Source: a virus. From it: a stretch of 29,650 bases of DNA. The stretch spans positions 1-29,650 of the IMG/VR virus record IMGVR_UViG_3300015202_000037. The stretch is one strand, 5' to 3'. The position numbers and the translations under genes are program-made. Of this stretch, positions 25,005 through 29,650 are shown one piece after another. Below the pieces are notes generated by a model. That model was not told where the DNA came from and did no database searches. It was given only the letters and a program-made list of their open reading frames with translations. Position 1 is the stretch's first letter, and the number at the start of each line of letters is the position of its first letter.

Positions 25005-25450
25005 TACGCCACAGCGTTCTTAAGATCGATCAGCGCAAGGTTATCAAGCCATTTCTTAAACTTGTTATTCAAGCTTCGAGTTTGTCCTTGATAACCGCTG
25101 ATCATATCAGCGCCAGTGTCCTTTTGCTCGAAGATGGTTATATAAACTTCTTTTTTCATGAGCTGAAGCGGCGATAGCGCAGCTCGAATATCTTTCATGC
25201 GCGTCGAGCATAGGGTAAACTCCGAACCTATTTCATCGCGAGGATAAGATTGATCATATCGAACAAATACTCGATATCGAGCCACAGGCAGCGCGGTGTT
25301 TAGCATCGCGGTGCAAACGGCCGTAGCTACTTTCAGCTCTTCAAGAGACTCGTCATTTATAGTACCCTTCCAAGAAATGATGCTCCCCTCGCCGCTGATC
25401 ATCTCGTCTGCCAAGCCGATCAAACGAGTCATAGCTTCAACTGCTTGCAT
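25004..25450 (-). CDS. Hypothetical protein
   Basis: A 148-residue protein of unknown function. The N-terminal half is helical (AVEAMTRLIGLADEMISGEG, then SLEELKVATAVCTAMLNTAL), with a strand-like middle (ARYRVFVRYDQSYP) and a helical end (SLNNKFKKWLDNLALIDLKN). AAGGAAAAATAAA precedes the ATG at 25450, a good ribosome site. It follows the small gene at 25462-25686 by eleven bases and shares its promoter at 25721-25749. I see no catalytic motif, signal peptide or membrane segment. Confidence 0.57.
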   Translation of the reverse strand: MQAVEAMTRLIGLADEMISGEGSIISWKGTINDESLEELKVATAVCTAMLNTALPVARYRVFVRYDQSYPRDEIGSEFTLCSTRMKDIRAALSPLQLMKKEVYITIFEQKDTGADMISGYQGQTRSLNNKFKKWLDNLALIDLKNAVA

Positions 25451-25461
25451 TTTATTTTTCC

Positions 25462-25686
25462 TTATTTGAATAGGTGTGCGAGTCGTTTCAAGTTGTCGCT
25501 GTCGTTTTCGTAAGCTGCTATAAGTGAAGTCAGATAATCGATCACAGATGACTCAGGATCATCGCGTTTCAATCGGACGATAGAAAACATCATCTCATTG
25601 ATGCGCGCGTCCTGCATTTCGCTGTGTGTCGAAAGGATTGCGCCAATTTGTGCTGCGTCGACTGCATCGAAAGAAATCGTTGTCAT
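25462..25686 (-). CDS. Small hypothetical protein, first gene after promoter P3
   Basis: A 74-residue protein, mainly helical (FDAVDAAQIGAILSTHSEMQ, then ARINEMMFSIVRLKRD and YLTSLIAAYENDSDNLKRL). No family is recognised. Two ATGs are close together: the inner one at 25686 has GAGG seven bases upstream and is preferred over that at 25698, which lies on the GAGG side without its own site. It is the first gene downstream of a promoter with a palindromic -10 region, so it may be produced early; that is inference from position. Confidence 0.55.
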   Translation of the reverse strand: MTTISFDAVDAAQIGAILSTHSEMQDARINEMMFSIVRLKRDDPESSVIDYLTSLIAAYENDSDNLKRLAHLFK

Positions 25687-25720
25687 AATCAACCTCATAT
25701 TGTATCGTTATCGTTCGATG

Positions 25721-25749
25721 ATTGTACAATGATGGGTCAATGGTAACAA
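25721..25749 (-). promoter_or_regulatory. Sigma70-like promoter (P3) with palindromic -10 region
   Basis: On the minus strand TTGTTA (25744-25749), 17-nt spacer, TACAAT (25721-25726). The perfect 10-bp palindrome ATTGTACAAT (25721-25730) covers the -10 box and could be an operator. Nearby, TATCGTT-like repeats follow towards the gene. Predicted start near 25714. Confidence 0.6.
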
Positions 25750-25763
25750 CTCCCGTATACTCA

Positions 25764-26678
25764 TTAAGATATATCCCAGTTCGGCCTAAAATCGAGGAAG
25801 GATATATAATTCGGGTGCCTCGGCTTATTCTTTTCACCCGTGGCTTGTTTTTTGTATTTAACAATCCTGCCAAGCAGCTCTTGCCTATTCTGCCAGAAAG
25901 CGATACGCTCGAGTAAAGTGAAGCCCCCTCCCACAGACACCTCGATGCCTGACTGCAAATCTTTAAGGATAAAGCCTCCCAATCGTCCCTTGCCGACCTT
26001 GCCAGCCTTAGCGCTTGATCGCTTGAGCTTGCCAGTAGCATCACGAGTTGCCTCATTCTTGTTTTCCTCCTCCTCGAAGAACCCAATGACTTTACCCTCG
26101 GCGTCAACGAAAGGCTTAACCTTAAGCAGCAGCTGCTCGCGAAGTGTACCTTTGCCTTCTTTGTATCGGCCATTCGGGTCTCGAACCATAATACCCTCAT
26201 AACCGGCCTCGAGCTTATCGGCAAGGAATTGCTCAAGGTCTTGGGGGTTATAAACTTGCGTATGCTTCAACAGCTTTATGCGAGGATGACCCACAGACTT
26301 GATGAGGTCACCGGCCGCCATGTACCGATCATGCCAACCGCCCACAAATCCCGGCCTATCAAATACCCAAAGCGTAAAATCCGGTTGACCATCCCGGCTC
26401 GTTAGCCCGCTCGAGGTTTTTTGAAGAACACCCTCACCACGACGATCACCAACAACTGCCTCCGCGTCGAGGAAGCAACCATCAGGTAGCACACCCTTGA
26501 GCTCATCCTTGAAATACTCGTTGGGGAATGGCGATAGTCGGCTTGTGTAAGGCTGTTGACCAAGAACGCATCGAAACCCATCGATCTTCGGGCTTGCAAT
26601 AAGGGGAAACCGAAGCTGGCTAAAGTCATCGACTTGTTCGCCCTTCATAGGTTTTTTTATGGGTAGTGTTTCATTCAT
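25764..26678 (-). CDS. ATP-dependent DNA ligase (T7-type)
   Basis: A 304-residue ligase that seals nicks in DNA using ATP. The nucleotidyltransferase motifs are in order: motif I KIDGFR with the adenylated Lys31, motif III LDAEAV (Glu73), motif IIIa FTLWVFD (about 101-107), motif IV YEGIMV (Glu161), and motif V LLLKVK (Lys186 and Lys188). A C-terminal OB-fold starts near GRLGGFILKD (231), and the ending RHPNYISFLDFR resembles that of T7 ligase. The small two-domain size (T7 ligase about 360 residues) is typical of phage enzymes. ATG overlaps the upstream stop by eight bases (ATGAATGA). It probably acts in phage DNA replication or repair. Confidence 0.93.
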   Translation of the reverse strand: MNETLPIKKPMKGEQVDDFSQLRFPLIASPKIDGFRCVLGQQPYTSRLSPFPNEYFKDELKGVLPDGCFLDAEAVVGDRRGEGVLQKTSSGLTSRDGQPDFTLWVFDRPGFVGGWHDRYMAAGDLIKSVGHPRIKLLKHTQVYNPQDLEQFLADKLEAGYEGIMVRDPNGRYKEGKGTLREQLLLKVKPFVDAEGKVIGFFEEEENKNEATRDATGKLKRSSAKAGKVGKGRLGGFILKDLQSGIEVSVGGGFTLLERIAFWQNRQELLGRIVKYKKQATGEKNKPRHPNYISFLDFRPNWDIS

Positions 26679-27015
26679 ATAGCCATGGCCTTTGATTATC
26701 CACGCGAAACATTATCGGCGTCGGAATAGTGGCGGGGAATGCTTCACGCGCCACAGTCAAGGCGTCAGCCAGCTTCAGCAGGCCGGGTATCAAGACTACT
26801 CGATCAGCTTTCCAACCATCTTGTCGCCAAGCAAGTATAGTATGCTTGCGATCTACCCACTGCCAGAATGAAGCAACGCAATCAAGCGGCTCGTCGGGTA
26901 CAACGTCCTTGAGCTTTGCCCAAGAATAATTGGCGCCCTCGAGCCCGAGCGTCGGCCCAGTGATTACCGCCTTTGATGATCGACGAGTCAGCGGACCGTA
27001 ATATAGCAAGGGCAT
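26671..27015 (-). CDS. Hypothetical protein upstream of ligase
   Basis: A 114-residue protein of unknown function. It has a hydrophobic-aromatic character with several tryptophans (ANYSWAKLKD, ASFWQWVDRKHTIL, AWRQDGWKADRVVLIPG) and a C-terminal helix (LLKLADALTVAREAFPA) before a final strand. No motif of a known enzyme is visible. ATG at 27015 follows the upstream stop by one base, and its own stop overlaps the ligase start, so it is probably made together with the ligase. It could be a ligase accessory protein, but only proximity suggests this. Confidence 0.57.
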   Translation of the reverse strand: MPLLYYGPLTRRSSKAVITGPTLGLEGANYSWAKLKDVVPDEPLDCVASFWQWVDRKHTILAWRQDGWKADRVVLIPGLLKLADALTVAREAFPATIPTPIMFRVDNQRPWLYE

Positions 27016-27016
27016 A

Positions 27017-27400
27017 TCACTTTACCTTTGCTTTAAGCCGAGCCTTGGTGACAGCACGATCATCGAACTTGTGCTTGCCTCCCTCGATCGGCTTGCGAGT
27101 AGCGTCCGTTTTCGGTGTAGGATTGACCGTAACTCGGCGAGGTGATTTGGGATTGGAGATGATATCTTCATCAAGGGGCAGATAAATAACCTGTGGGCGA
27201 TATCCCAATACTTCAGGAATCCTAAGGCCGGCGGTTTGGATATCATTCAGAAACGCCGATACAGACTGAGGCGTTAGCTTATTACTAATTGCCCAGTCAG
27301 CTTGAGTCGATCCTTTAACCGCGTTGGTGATCAATTTCTTGAGTCCCTTTTCGGTGATTGCAAATCGAGAAACTCGATATTTTTTCGGGTCGATAGACAT
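27017..27400 (-). CDS. KorA/TrfB-like DNA-binding protein
   Basis: A 127-residue protein with a helix-turn-helix at about residues 29-55 (KGSTQADWAISNKLTPQSVS, then AFLNDIQTA). From memory of the RK2 plasmid repressor KorA, the block V.G.xQAxxAxSxxLTxxxVS lines up with about ten identities in 25 positions. The following GYRPQVIYLP also parallels KorA's GYARVTAVLP. KorA/TrfB proteins repress transcription by binding GTTT...AAAC palindromes. A palindrome of that kind lies at the promoter of this same transcript (27698-27714), so autoregulation is plausible. The C-terminal 45 residues are basic and probably disordered. AGGAAA lies upstream of the ATG. Confidence 0.68.
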   Translation of the reverse strand: MSIDPKKYRVSRFAITEKGLKKLITNAVKGSTQADWAISNKLTPQSVSAFLNDIQTAGLRIPEVLGYRPQVIYLPLDEDIISNPKSPRRVTVNPTPKTDATRKPIEGGKHKFDDRAVTKARLKAKVK

Positions 27401-27415
27401 ATTGATTTCCTGGGG

Positions 27416-27447
27416 GAGAAAGGCGCACCACAGTTAAGCGATGCGCC
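27416..27447 (-). terminator. Possible attenuator stem-loop between two small genes
   Basis: On the minus strand GGCGCATCGC (27438-27447) and GTGGTGCGCC (27422-27431) pair over 10 positions (two G-U) around TTAACT, followed by only TTTCTC. It lies between the stop at 27456 and the KorA-like gene. With such a short T-run, partial termination is more likely than a full stop. Confidence 0.45.
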
Positions 27448-27455
27448 CGTGAAGG

Positions 27456-27686
27456 TCAGTCGTCGTGTTCATCGGCAGCAGGGGCGAGCGCTGCCTTGCT
27501 CAAGTCGACGTTGATCGGCTCGACTTCATAGACCGATATGAGAGATAGATGATCAACTTGGCGGATGGTAATAGTATCGGGATCAAGCACCGTATGAGTC
27601 ACTTCAGACTGCTCTTCGTGCCTGTGTTTAGTCATGGTAAGCATTGCAGGCCAACGCCGTGTTTTTATGGTTACGGTAATGGTCAT
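27456..27686 (-). CDS. Small protein, first gene after promoter P2
   Basis: A 76-residue protein of unknown family. It begins with strands (MTITVTIKTRRWPAMLTMTK), continues with HTVLDPDTITIRQVDHLSLI and ends in an acidic tail (PAADEHDD). The first 25 residues are basic, the rest acidic. The start ATG at 27686 is seven bases after AAGGAG; a TTG eight codons upstream is not used. It is the first gene after a strong promoter with a palindrome at the start of transcription, so it may be an early or tightly regulated product. A hairpin follows the stop. Confidence 0.6.
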   Translation of the reverse strand: MTITVTIKTRRWPAMLTMTKHRHEEQSEVTHTVLDPDTITIRQVDHLSLISVYEVEPINVDLSKAALAPAADEHDD

Positions 27687-27697
27687 GTCATCACTCC

Positions 27698-27714
27698 TTG
27701 TTTGTGACAAACAA
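27698..27714. promoter_or_regulatory. 17-nt palindromic operator candidate
   Basis: TTGTTTGT-G-ACAAACAA is a perfect palindrome with 8-base arms and one central base. It overlaps the predicted start of transcription of P2 (about 27709). The inner part, GTTT...AAAC, resembles the RK2 KorA operator (GTTTAGCTAAAC, from memory), and a KorA-like protein is encoded two genes downstream of P2. Confidence 0.65.
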
Positions 27715-27715
27715 A

Positions 27716-27744
27716 CGTATAACGCGATGACATGACCAAGTCAA
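27716..27744 (-). promoter_or_regulatory. Strong sigma70-like promoter (P2)
   Basis: On the minus strand TTGACT (27739-27744), 17-nt spacer, TATACG (27716-27721). The -35 box matches consensus in five of six positions. The predicted start lies in the 17-nt palindrome. Its transcript begins with the gene at 27456-27686, then the KorA-like, hypothetical and ligase genes. Confidence 0.72.
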
Positions 27745-27747
27745 CCG

Positions 27748-27969
27748 CTATGTTCTGCTATTCATCATAATGCCGTGGAGGGCCTCGGGTATACTATTCC
27801 ACCCAGACTGTTCAGTGGGTTGGAAAGTTTGAAGGACTTGCGCAATGCGCTCATGGGCGTCGGCTATCCGGCGCAAGGAGATCGCTAGGGATGCTGCCGC
27901 CGCGGGGACATCAACTGCGGCAATATCTTTTTCCATTCGATCAAGGGTTTCAAAGTATGCCTTGCTCAT
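27748..27969 (-). CDS. Small helical protein, function unknown
   Basis: A 73-residue protein, almost entirely helical with heptad-like spacing (FETLDRMEKDIAAVDVPAAA, then LAISLRRIADAHERIAQVLQ), ending in a polar tail. No family is recognised; it could form a small coiled-coil dimer. ATG at 27969 is one base after the preceding stop, with AAGGA inside the upstream gene's last codons; a TTG start seven codons earlier is less likely. The P2 -35 box begins a few bases past its stop. Confidence 0.58.
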   Translation of the reverse strand: MSKAYFETLDRMEKDIAAVDVPAAAASLAISLRRIADAHERIAQVLQTFQPTEQSGWNSIPEALHGIMMNSRT

Positions 27970-27970
27970 G

Positions 27971-28126
27971 TCATAGTTCCTTGATGTCAATGGTCAGCGT
28001 CCTAGGCGCTTCGCCTTTGAACGCTACCTTGGAGATATACAGCGTGCTGATCGGCGCATCATCAGCCGGGTTCTTGTAAACGTGAGTGCCTTTGGTTTCA
28101 CGGTCATGGGTAACGGTCGTCTTCAT
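27971..28126 (-). CDS. Small protein, first gene after promoter P1
   Basis: A 51-residue protein (MKTTVTHDRETKGTHVYKNP, then strands STLYISKVAF and RTLTIDIKEL). The three short strands suggest a small beta protein. No family is recognised. ATG at 28126 lies six bases after AGGAGGT, an almost ideal ribosome site; the open frame extends 14 codons further upstream, but that part contains the promoter. Strong promoter plus strong ribosome site suggest high, probably early expression, as in small phage proteins that modify the host. Confidence 0.62.
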   Translation of the reverse strand: MKTTVTHDRETKGTHVYKNPADDAPISTLYISKVAFKGEAPRTLTIDIKEL

Positions 28127-28152
28127 CTTGACCTCCTTTGATTGACTACTTA

Positions 28153-28181
28153 ACAATATCGCAATCACGATAACGGGTCAA
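28153..28181 (-). promoter_or_regulatory. Sigma70-like promoter (P1)
   Basis: On the minus strand TTGACC (28176-28181), 17-nt spacer, TATTGT (28153-28158). The -35 box overlaps the stop of the upstream gene. The spacer holds an inverted repeat, TATCG-N6-CGATA (28157-28172), which could be a regulator site. Confidence 0.68.
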
Positions 28182-28492
28182 TCGCCCATATACTCCGGGT
28201 GAAGTTCAAGAAACTCGACTGCATGTCGCTTTGCAGACTTGACGCCGTGACAAACTCTTCTCAATACTCGCCATATGGGTCTTTCACCCCGCCAATCCAT
28301 AATCCGCACTTGAAGTTCAGTCTCTTCTGCTAAGCTAGGCCAGTATTGAGTAACCTTATCCACAGGCACTATGTGGAAAATAATCTTGCCATCCTTGTTA
28401 TCGAGGAATGCACTAGGCCATTGCCTACCTTGAAAAGACCTGTATTGACCCTTGGGTTTTTCCGAAACTACCCAAACAATTCTCGAACCCAT
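28178..28492 (-). CDS. Hypothetical protein
   Basis: A 104-residue protein of unknown family. It begins with a hydrophobic strand (SRIVWVVSEKP), has a middle (KIIFHIVPVDKVTQYWPSLA) that looks like a mixed alpha/beta fold, and a basic arginine-rich stretch (WRGERPIWRVLRRVCHGVKS) before a C-terminal helix. No enzyme motif is visible. ATG follows the upstream stop by one base (TGATATG), with AAGGGG upstream. Its stop codon forms part of the -35 box of P1. Confidence 0.58.
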   Translation of the reverse strand: MGSRIVWVVSEKPKGQYRSFQGRQWPSAFLDNKDGKIIFHIVPVDKVTQYWPSLAEETELQVRIMDWRGERPIWRVLRRVCHGVKSAKRHAVEFLELHPEYMGD

Positions 28493-28493
28493 A

Positions 28494-28718
28494 TCAAAGG
28501 CCCCTTAACAAATCCAAAACTTCCTGCAAAGTCTCGAAAACACCATGGTTAGTTCCGTTAGACAAGTTGACTAGAGTTCCTACCTGACGCGATGCCGGTT
28601 TTACGCCTGCAATCTGCGAGGGAGTCATTGTATAAGCCTTACCGAGCGATGCCACGTAATCTGAATTAATATAGACCGGATCATTGCCGTCGATCATTGT
28701 AAGCTTGATAAAGTTCAT
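28494..28718 (-). CDS. FlbD-like small protein
   Basis: A 74-residue protein. Its opening (MNFIKLTMIDGNDPVYINSD, then YVASL) and ending (TLVNLSNGTNHGVFETLQEV, then LDLL) match the pattern of FlbD-family proteins. In these, a strand with KLT..DG is followed by V.IN...V and later L.NG....V.E...EV. In bacteria FlbD is linked to flagellar gene clusters, but short FlbD-like proteins are also common in phages, where their role is unknown. An insertion of about 20 residues (PSQIAGVKPASRQVG) separates the halves. AGGAGA precedes the ATG. The fold is likely; a flagellar function is not implied. Confidence 0.55.
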   Translation of the reverse strand: MNFIKLTMIDGNDPVYINSDYVASLGKAYTMTPSQIAGVKPASRQVGTLVNLSNGTNHGVFETLQEVLDLLRGL

Positions 28719-28719
28719 T

Positions 28720-29022
28720 TTAATCTTCTCCTGTTGATTTATCGGGTAGCCTCATCCAAGCTTTAATATGCTTCATTTCAATGCGGCGTTCAGGTAGCGC
28801 AACGCCCATGAGCTTATCGCCTACCCACTTACATTCTACCCACACAGACTCCATTTGTACTGTGTCTTGCGTGAGGATCGGTACGCCGCGATACCGACGA
28901 TGCTGGCTCATTATTCTTGACTTAGTTACCCATTGCTCAGCGAGCACCATGAAGTTTTCGGTGAACTGAGGACTTGGGAACATCGTCTTTTGGTTATATG
29001 GCGGAAACCTAGGCGTCGGCAT
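28720..29022 (-). CDS. Hypothetical protein
   Basis: A 100-residue protein of unknown family. The N-terminus is proline-rich (MPTPRFPPYNQKTMFPSPQF), followed by a helix (TENFMVLAEQWVTKSRIMSQ), a strand region (GVPILTQDTVQMESVWVECK) and a basic end with MKHIKAWMRLP. No signal peptide, membrane segment or catalytic motif is apparent. ATG at 29022 lies seven bases after GAGGA and overlaps the preceding small gene by 14 bases. Its stop is one base from the start of the FlbD-like gene. Confidence 0.57.
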   Translation of the reverse strand: MPTPRFPPYNQKTMFPSPQFTENFMVLAEQWVTKSRIMSQHRRYRGVPILTQDTVQMESVWVECKWVGDKLMGVALPERRIEMKHIKAWMRLPDKSTGED

Positions 29023-29176
29023 CTCTATATCCTCGTTGATTAAGTCTCAGCTTAAGTACTTCAACCTCAACTTCTAGCTCAAGCACCCTCCTGCGGCATG
29101 CCCATTGCCCCAGCTGAAGCTTCATGGCCCACAAAGTGAGGGTTAGCATGATTAGCTTGTCGATGATCATAATCAT
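29009..29176 (-). CDS. Small membrane-anchored coiled-coil protein candidate
   Basis: A 55-residue protein in the gap between two clear genes. The first 18 residues are hydrophobic (MIMIIDKLIMLTLTLWAM), then a basic RRR, then a leucine/valine/glutamate helix (VLELEVEVEVLKLRLNQRG) with coiled-coil spacing. The ATG overlaps the DUF1643 stop (ATGA), and its stop lies inside the next gene, both typical of real genes in this operon. The layout, an N-terminal membrane anchor followed by a coil, is like that of small spanin-type or membrane regulatory proteins, but I see no lysis genes nearby. Function unknown. Confidence 0.55.
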   Translation of the reverse strand: MIMIIDKLIMLTLTLWAMKLQLGQWACRRRVLELEVEVEVLKLRLNQRGYRDADA

Positions 29177-29643
29177 GGCTTCAATAACTCTAAAGGTTGA
29201 TCGCCGGGTAAGTACAGCGGGTGGCGAGGTTTACCGTGCATCGTTTTGCCCAGGCAGTATACAGGAGCGGTGATCGTAGATAAGACATACTTGTCCATAC
29301 CGTGTAGACCACCTCTTGCACCCCAGCCGGCGATTATCACTTCGGCTGTACCTATAGCTTGGTGAATATGCTGAAGGTTAAGCGGCCCACAGAGGTGCTC
29401 GCGTGAGTGAAGCTTTAGCTCGCTCGGATCTGTCGCTCGGTACGCGAACAAGTTTACCACGTCGAGAGTATCACAGCTTAACCTTTTTGTAAAGCCCATA
29501 CACCTTCGAATTGTCGGATCATCCACGTCGGCTGTAGCCGTGCTTGGGTTCAGCATGATGAACAGGCACCTACGTTTGCCCGGGGTCAACTGACGCCACA
29601 GGCGGTAGCGATACTGGCCGCTCGGACTTATTATAGCGCCCAT
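29173..29643 (-). CDS. DUF1643 domain protein
   Basis: A 156-residue protein of the DUF1643 family. The hallmark block is LFIMLNPSTATADVDDPTIR (about residues 27-46), followed by CMGFTKRL and VVNLFAYRATDPSELKLH, then VIIAGWGARGG and CLGKTMHGKPRHP near the end. The family is found in bacteria and phages, and its biochemical role is not established as far as I know; the conserved blocks suggest an enzyme or nucleotide-related fold. It starts with ATG at 29643, seven bases from the window edge, so its ribosome site is mostly outside. It leads the run of tightly packed small genes. Confidence 0.88.
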   Translation of the reverse strand: MGAIISPSGQYRYRLWRQLTPGKRRCLFIMLNPSTATADVDDPTIRRCMGFTKRLSCDTLDVVNLFAYRATDPSELKLHSREHLCGPLNLQHIHQAIGTAEVIIAGWGARGGLHGMDKYVLSTITAPVYCLGKTMHGKPRHPLYLPGDQPLELLKP

Positions 29644-29650
29644 TTCAATA

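Noticed and set aside
25595-26236. Long minus-strand open frame of 213 codons overlapping the ligase and the gene at 25462-25686
   Set aside because: It lies almost wholly inside the ligase frame, which has all catalytic motifs; its product is serine/arginine-rich without family features.
1-29650. Search for integrase, CI-like repressor, tRNA genes and CRISPR arrays
   Set aside because: None was recognised in the window; the absence says nothing about the rest of the genome.

Overview
The window is about 29.6 kb of a tailed double-stranded DNA phage (or prophage) with a long, non-contractile siphovirus-type tail. Evidence is a complete head-to-tail morphogenesis block in canonical order: small and large terminase, portal, prohead protease/scaffold, major capsid, connector and neck proteins, tail tube, G/GT-type tail chaperones, tape measure. 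It is followed by the DUF2460 / DUF2163 / NlpC-P60 / tail-hub set found in gene transfer agents and many phages of Gram-negative (proteobacterial) hosts. I see no integrase, CI-type repressor, rRNA or tRNA gene, so lifestyle and host species stay open. The left edge cuts a tail-fibre gene.

Almost every gene is on the minus strand, so transcription runs from the right edge to the left. Right part (29.6 to 23.5 kb): small, mostly unrecognised genes packed with 1-nt gaps and ATGA overlaps. They include a DUF1643 protein, a FlbD-like protein, a KorA/TrfB-like DNA-binding protein and an ATP-dependent DNA ligase of the phage T7 type. Three sigma70-like promoters (-35 and -10 boxes 17 nt apart) lie here, at 28153-28181, 27716-27744 and 25721-25749. 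The second carries a perfect 17-nt palindrome at its predicted start of transcription.

Centre (24.3 to 22.6 kb): a palindrome-rich 185-nt intergenic stretch, a coiled-coil protein with a C-terminal membrane segment, and the only plus-strand island. That island is a small basic protein and a MazG-like protein whose usual acidic metal-binding residues are partly lost. It is driven by a promoter whose -10 box lies next to that of an opposing minus-strand promoter. A strong intrinsic terminator at 22614-22649 isolates this region from the terminase operon.

Left part (22.5 to 0 kb): the structural operon. Stem-loop terminators precede and follow the capsid gene and follow the tail-tube gene, which probably tunes the amounts of these proteins. 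The chaperone pair has a -1 frameshift signal (slippery GGGGGAA, 7-nt spacer, 13-bp hairpin). A beta-rich module of about 65 residues recurs in three different virion proteins: the connector, the tail tube and the DUF2460 protein.
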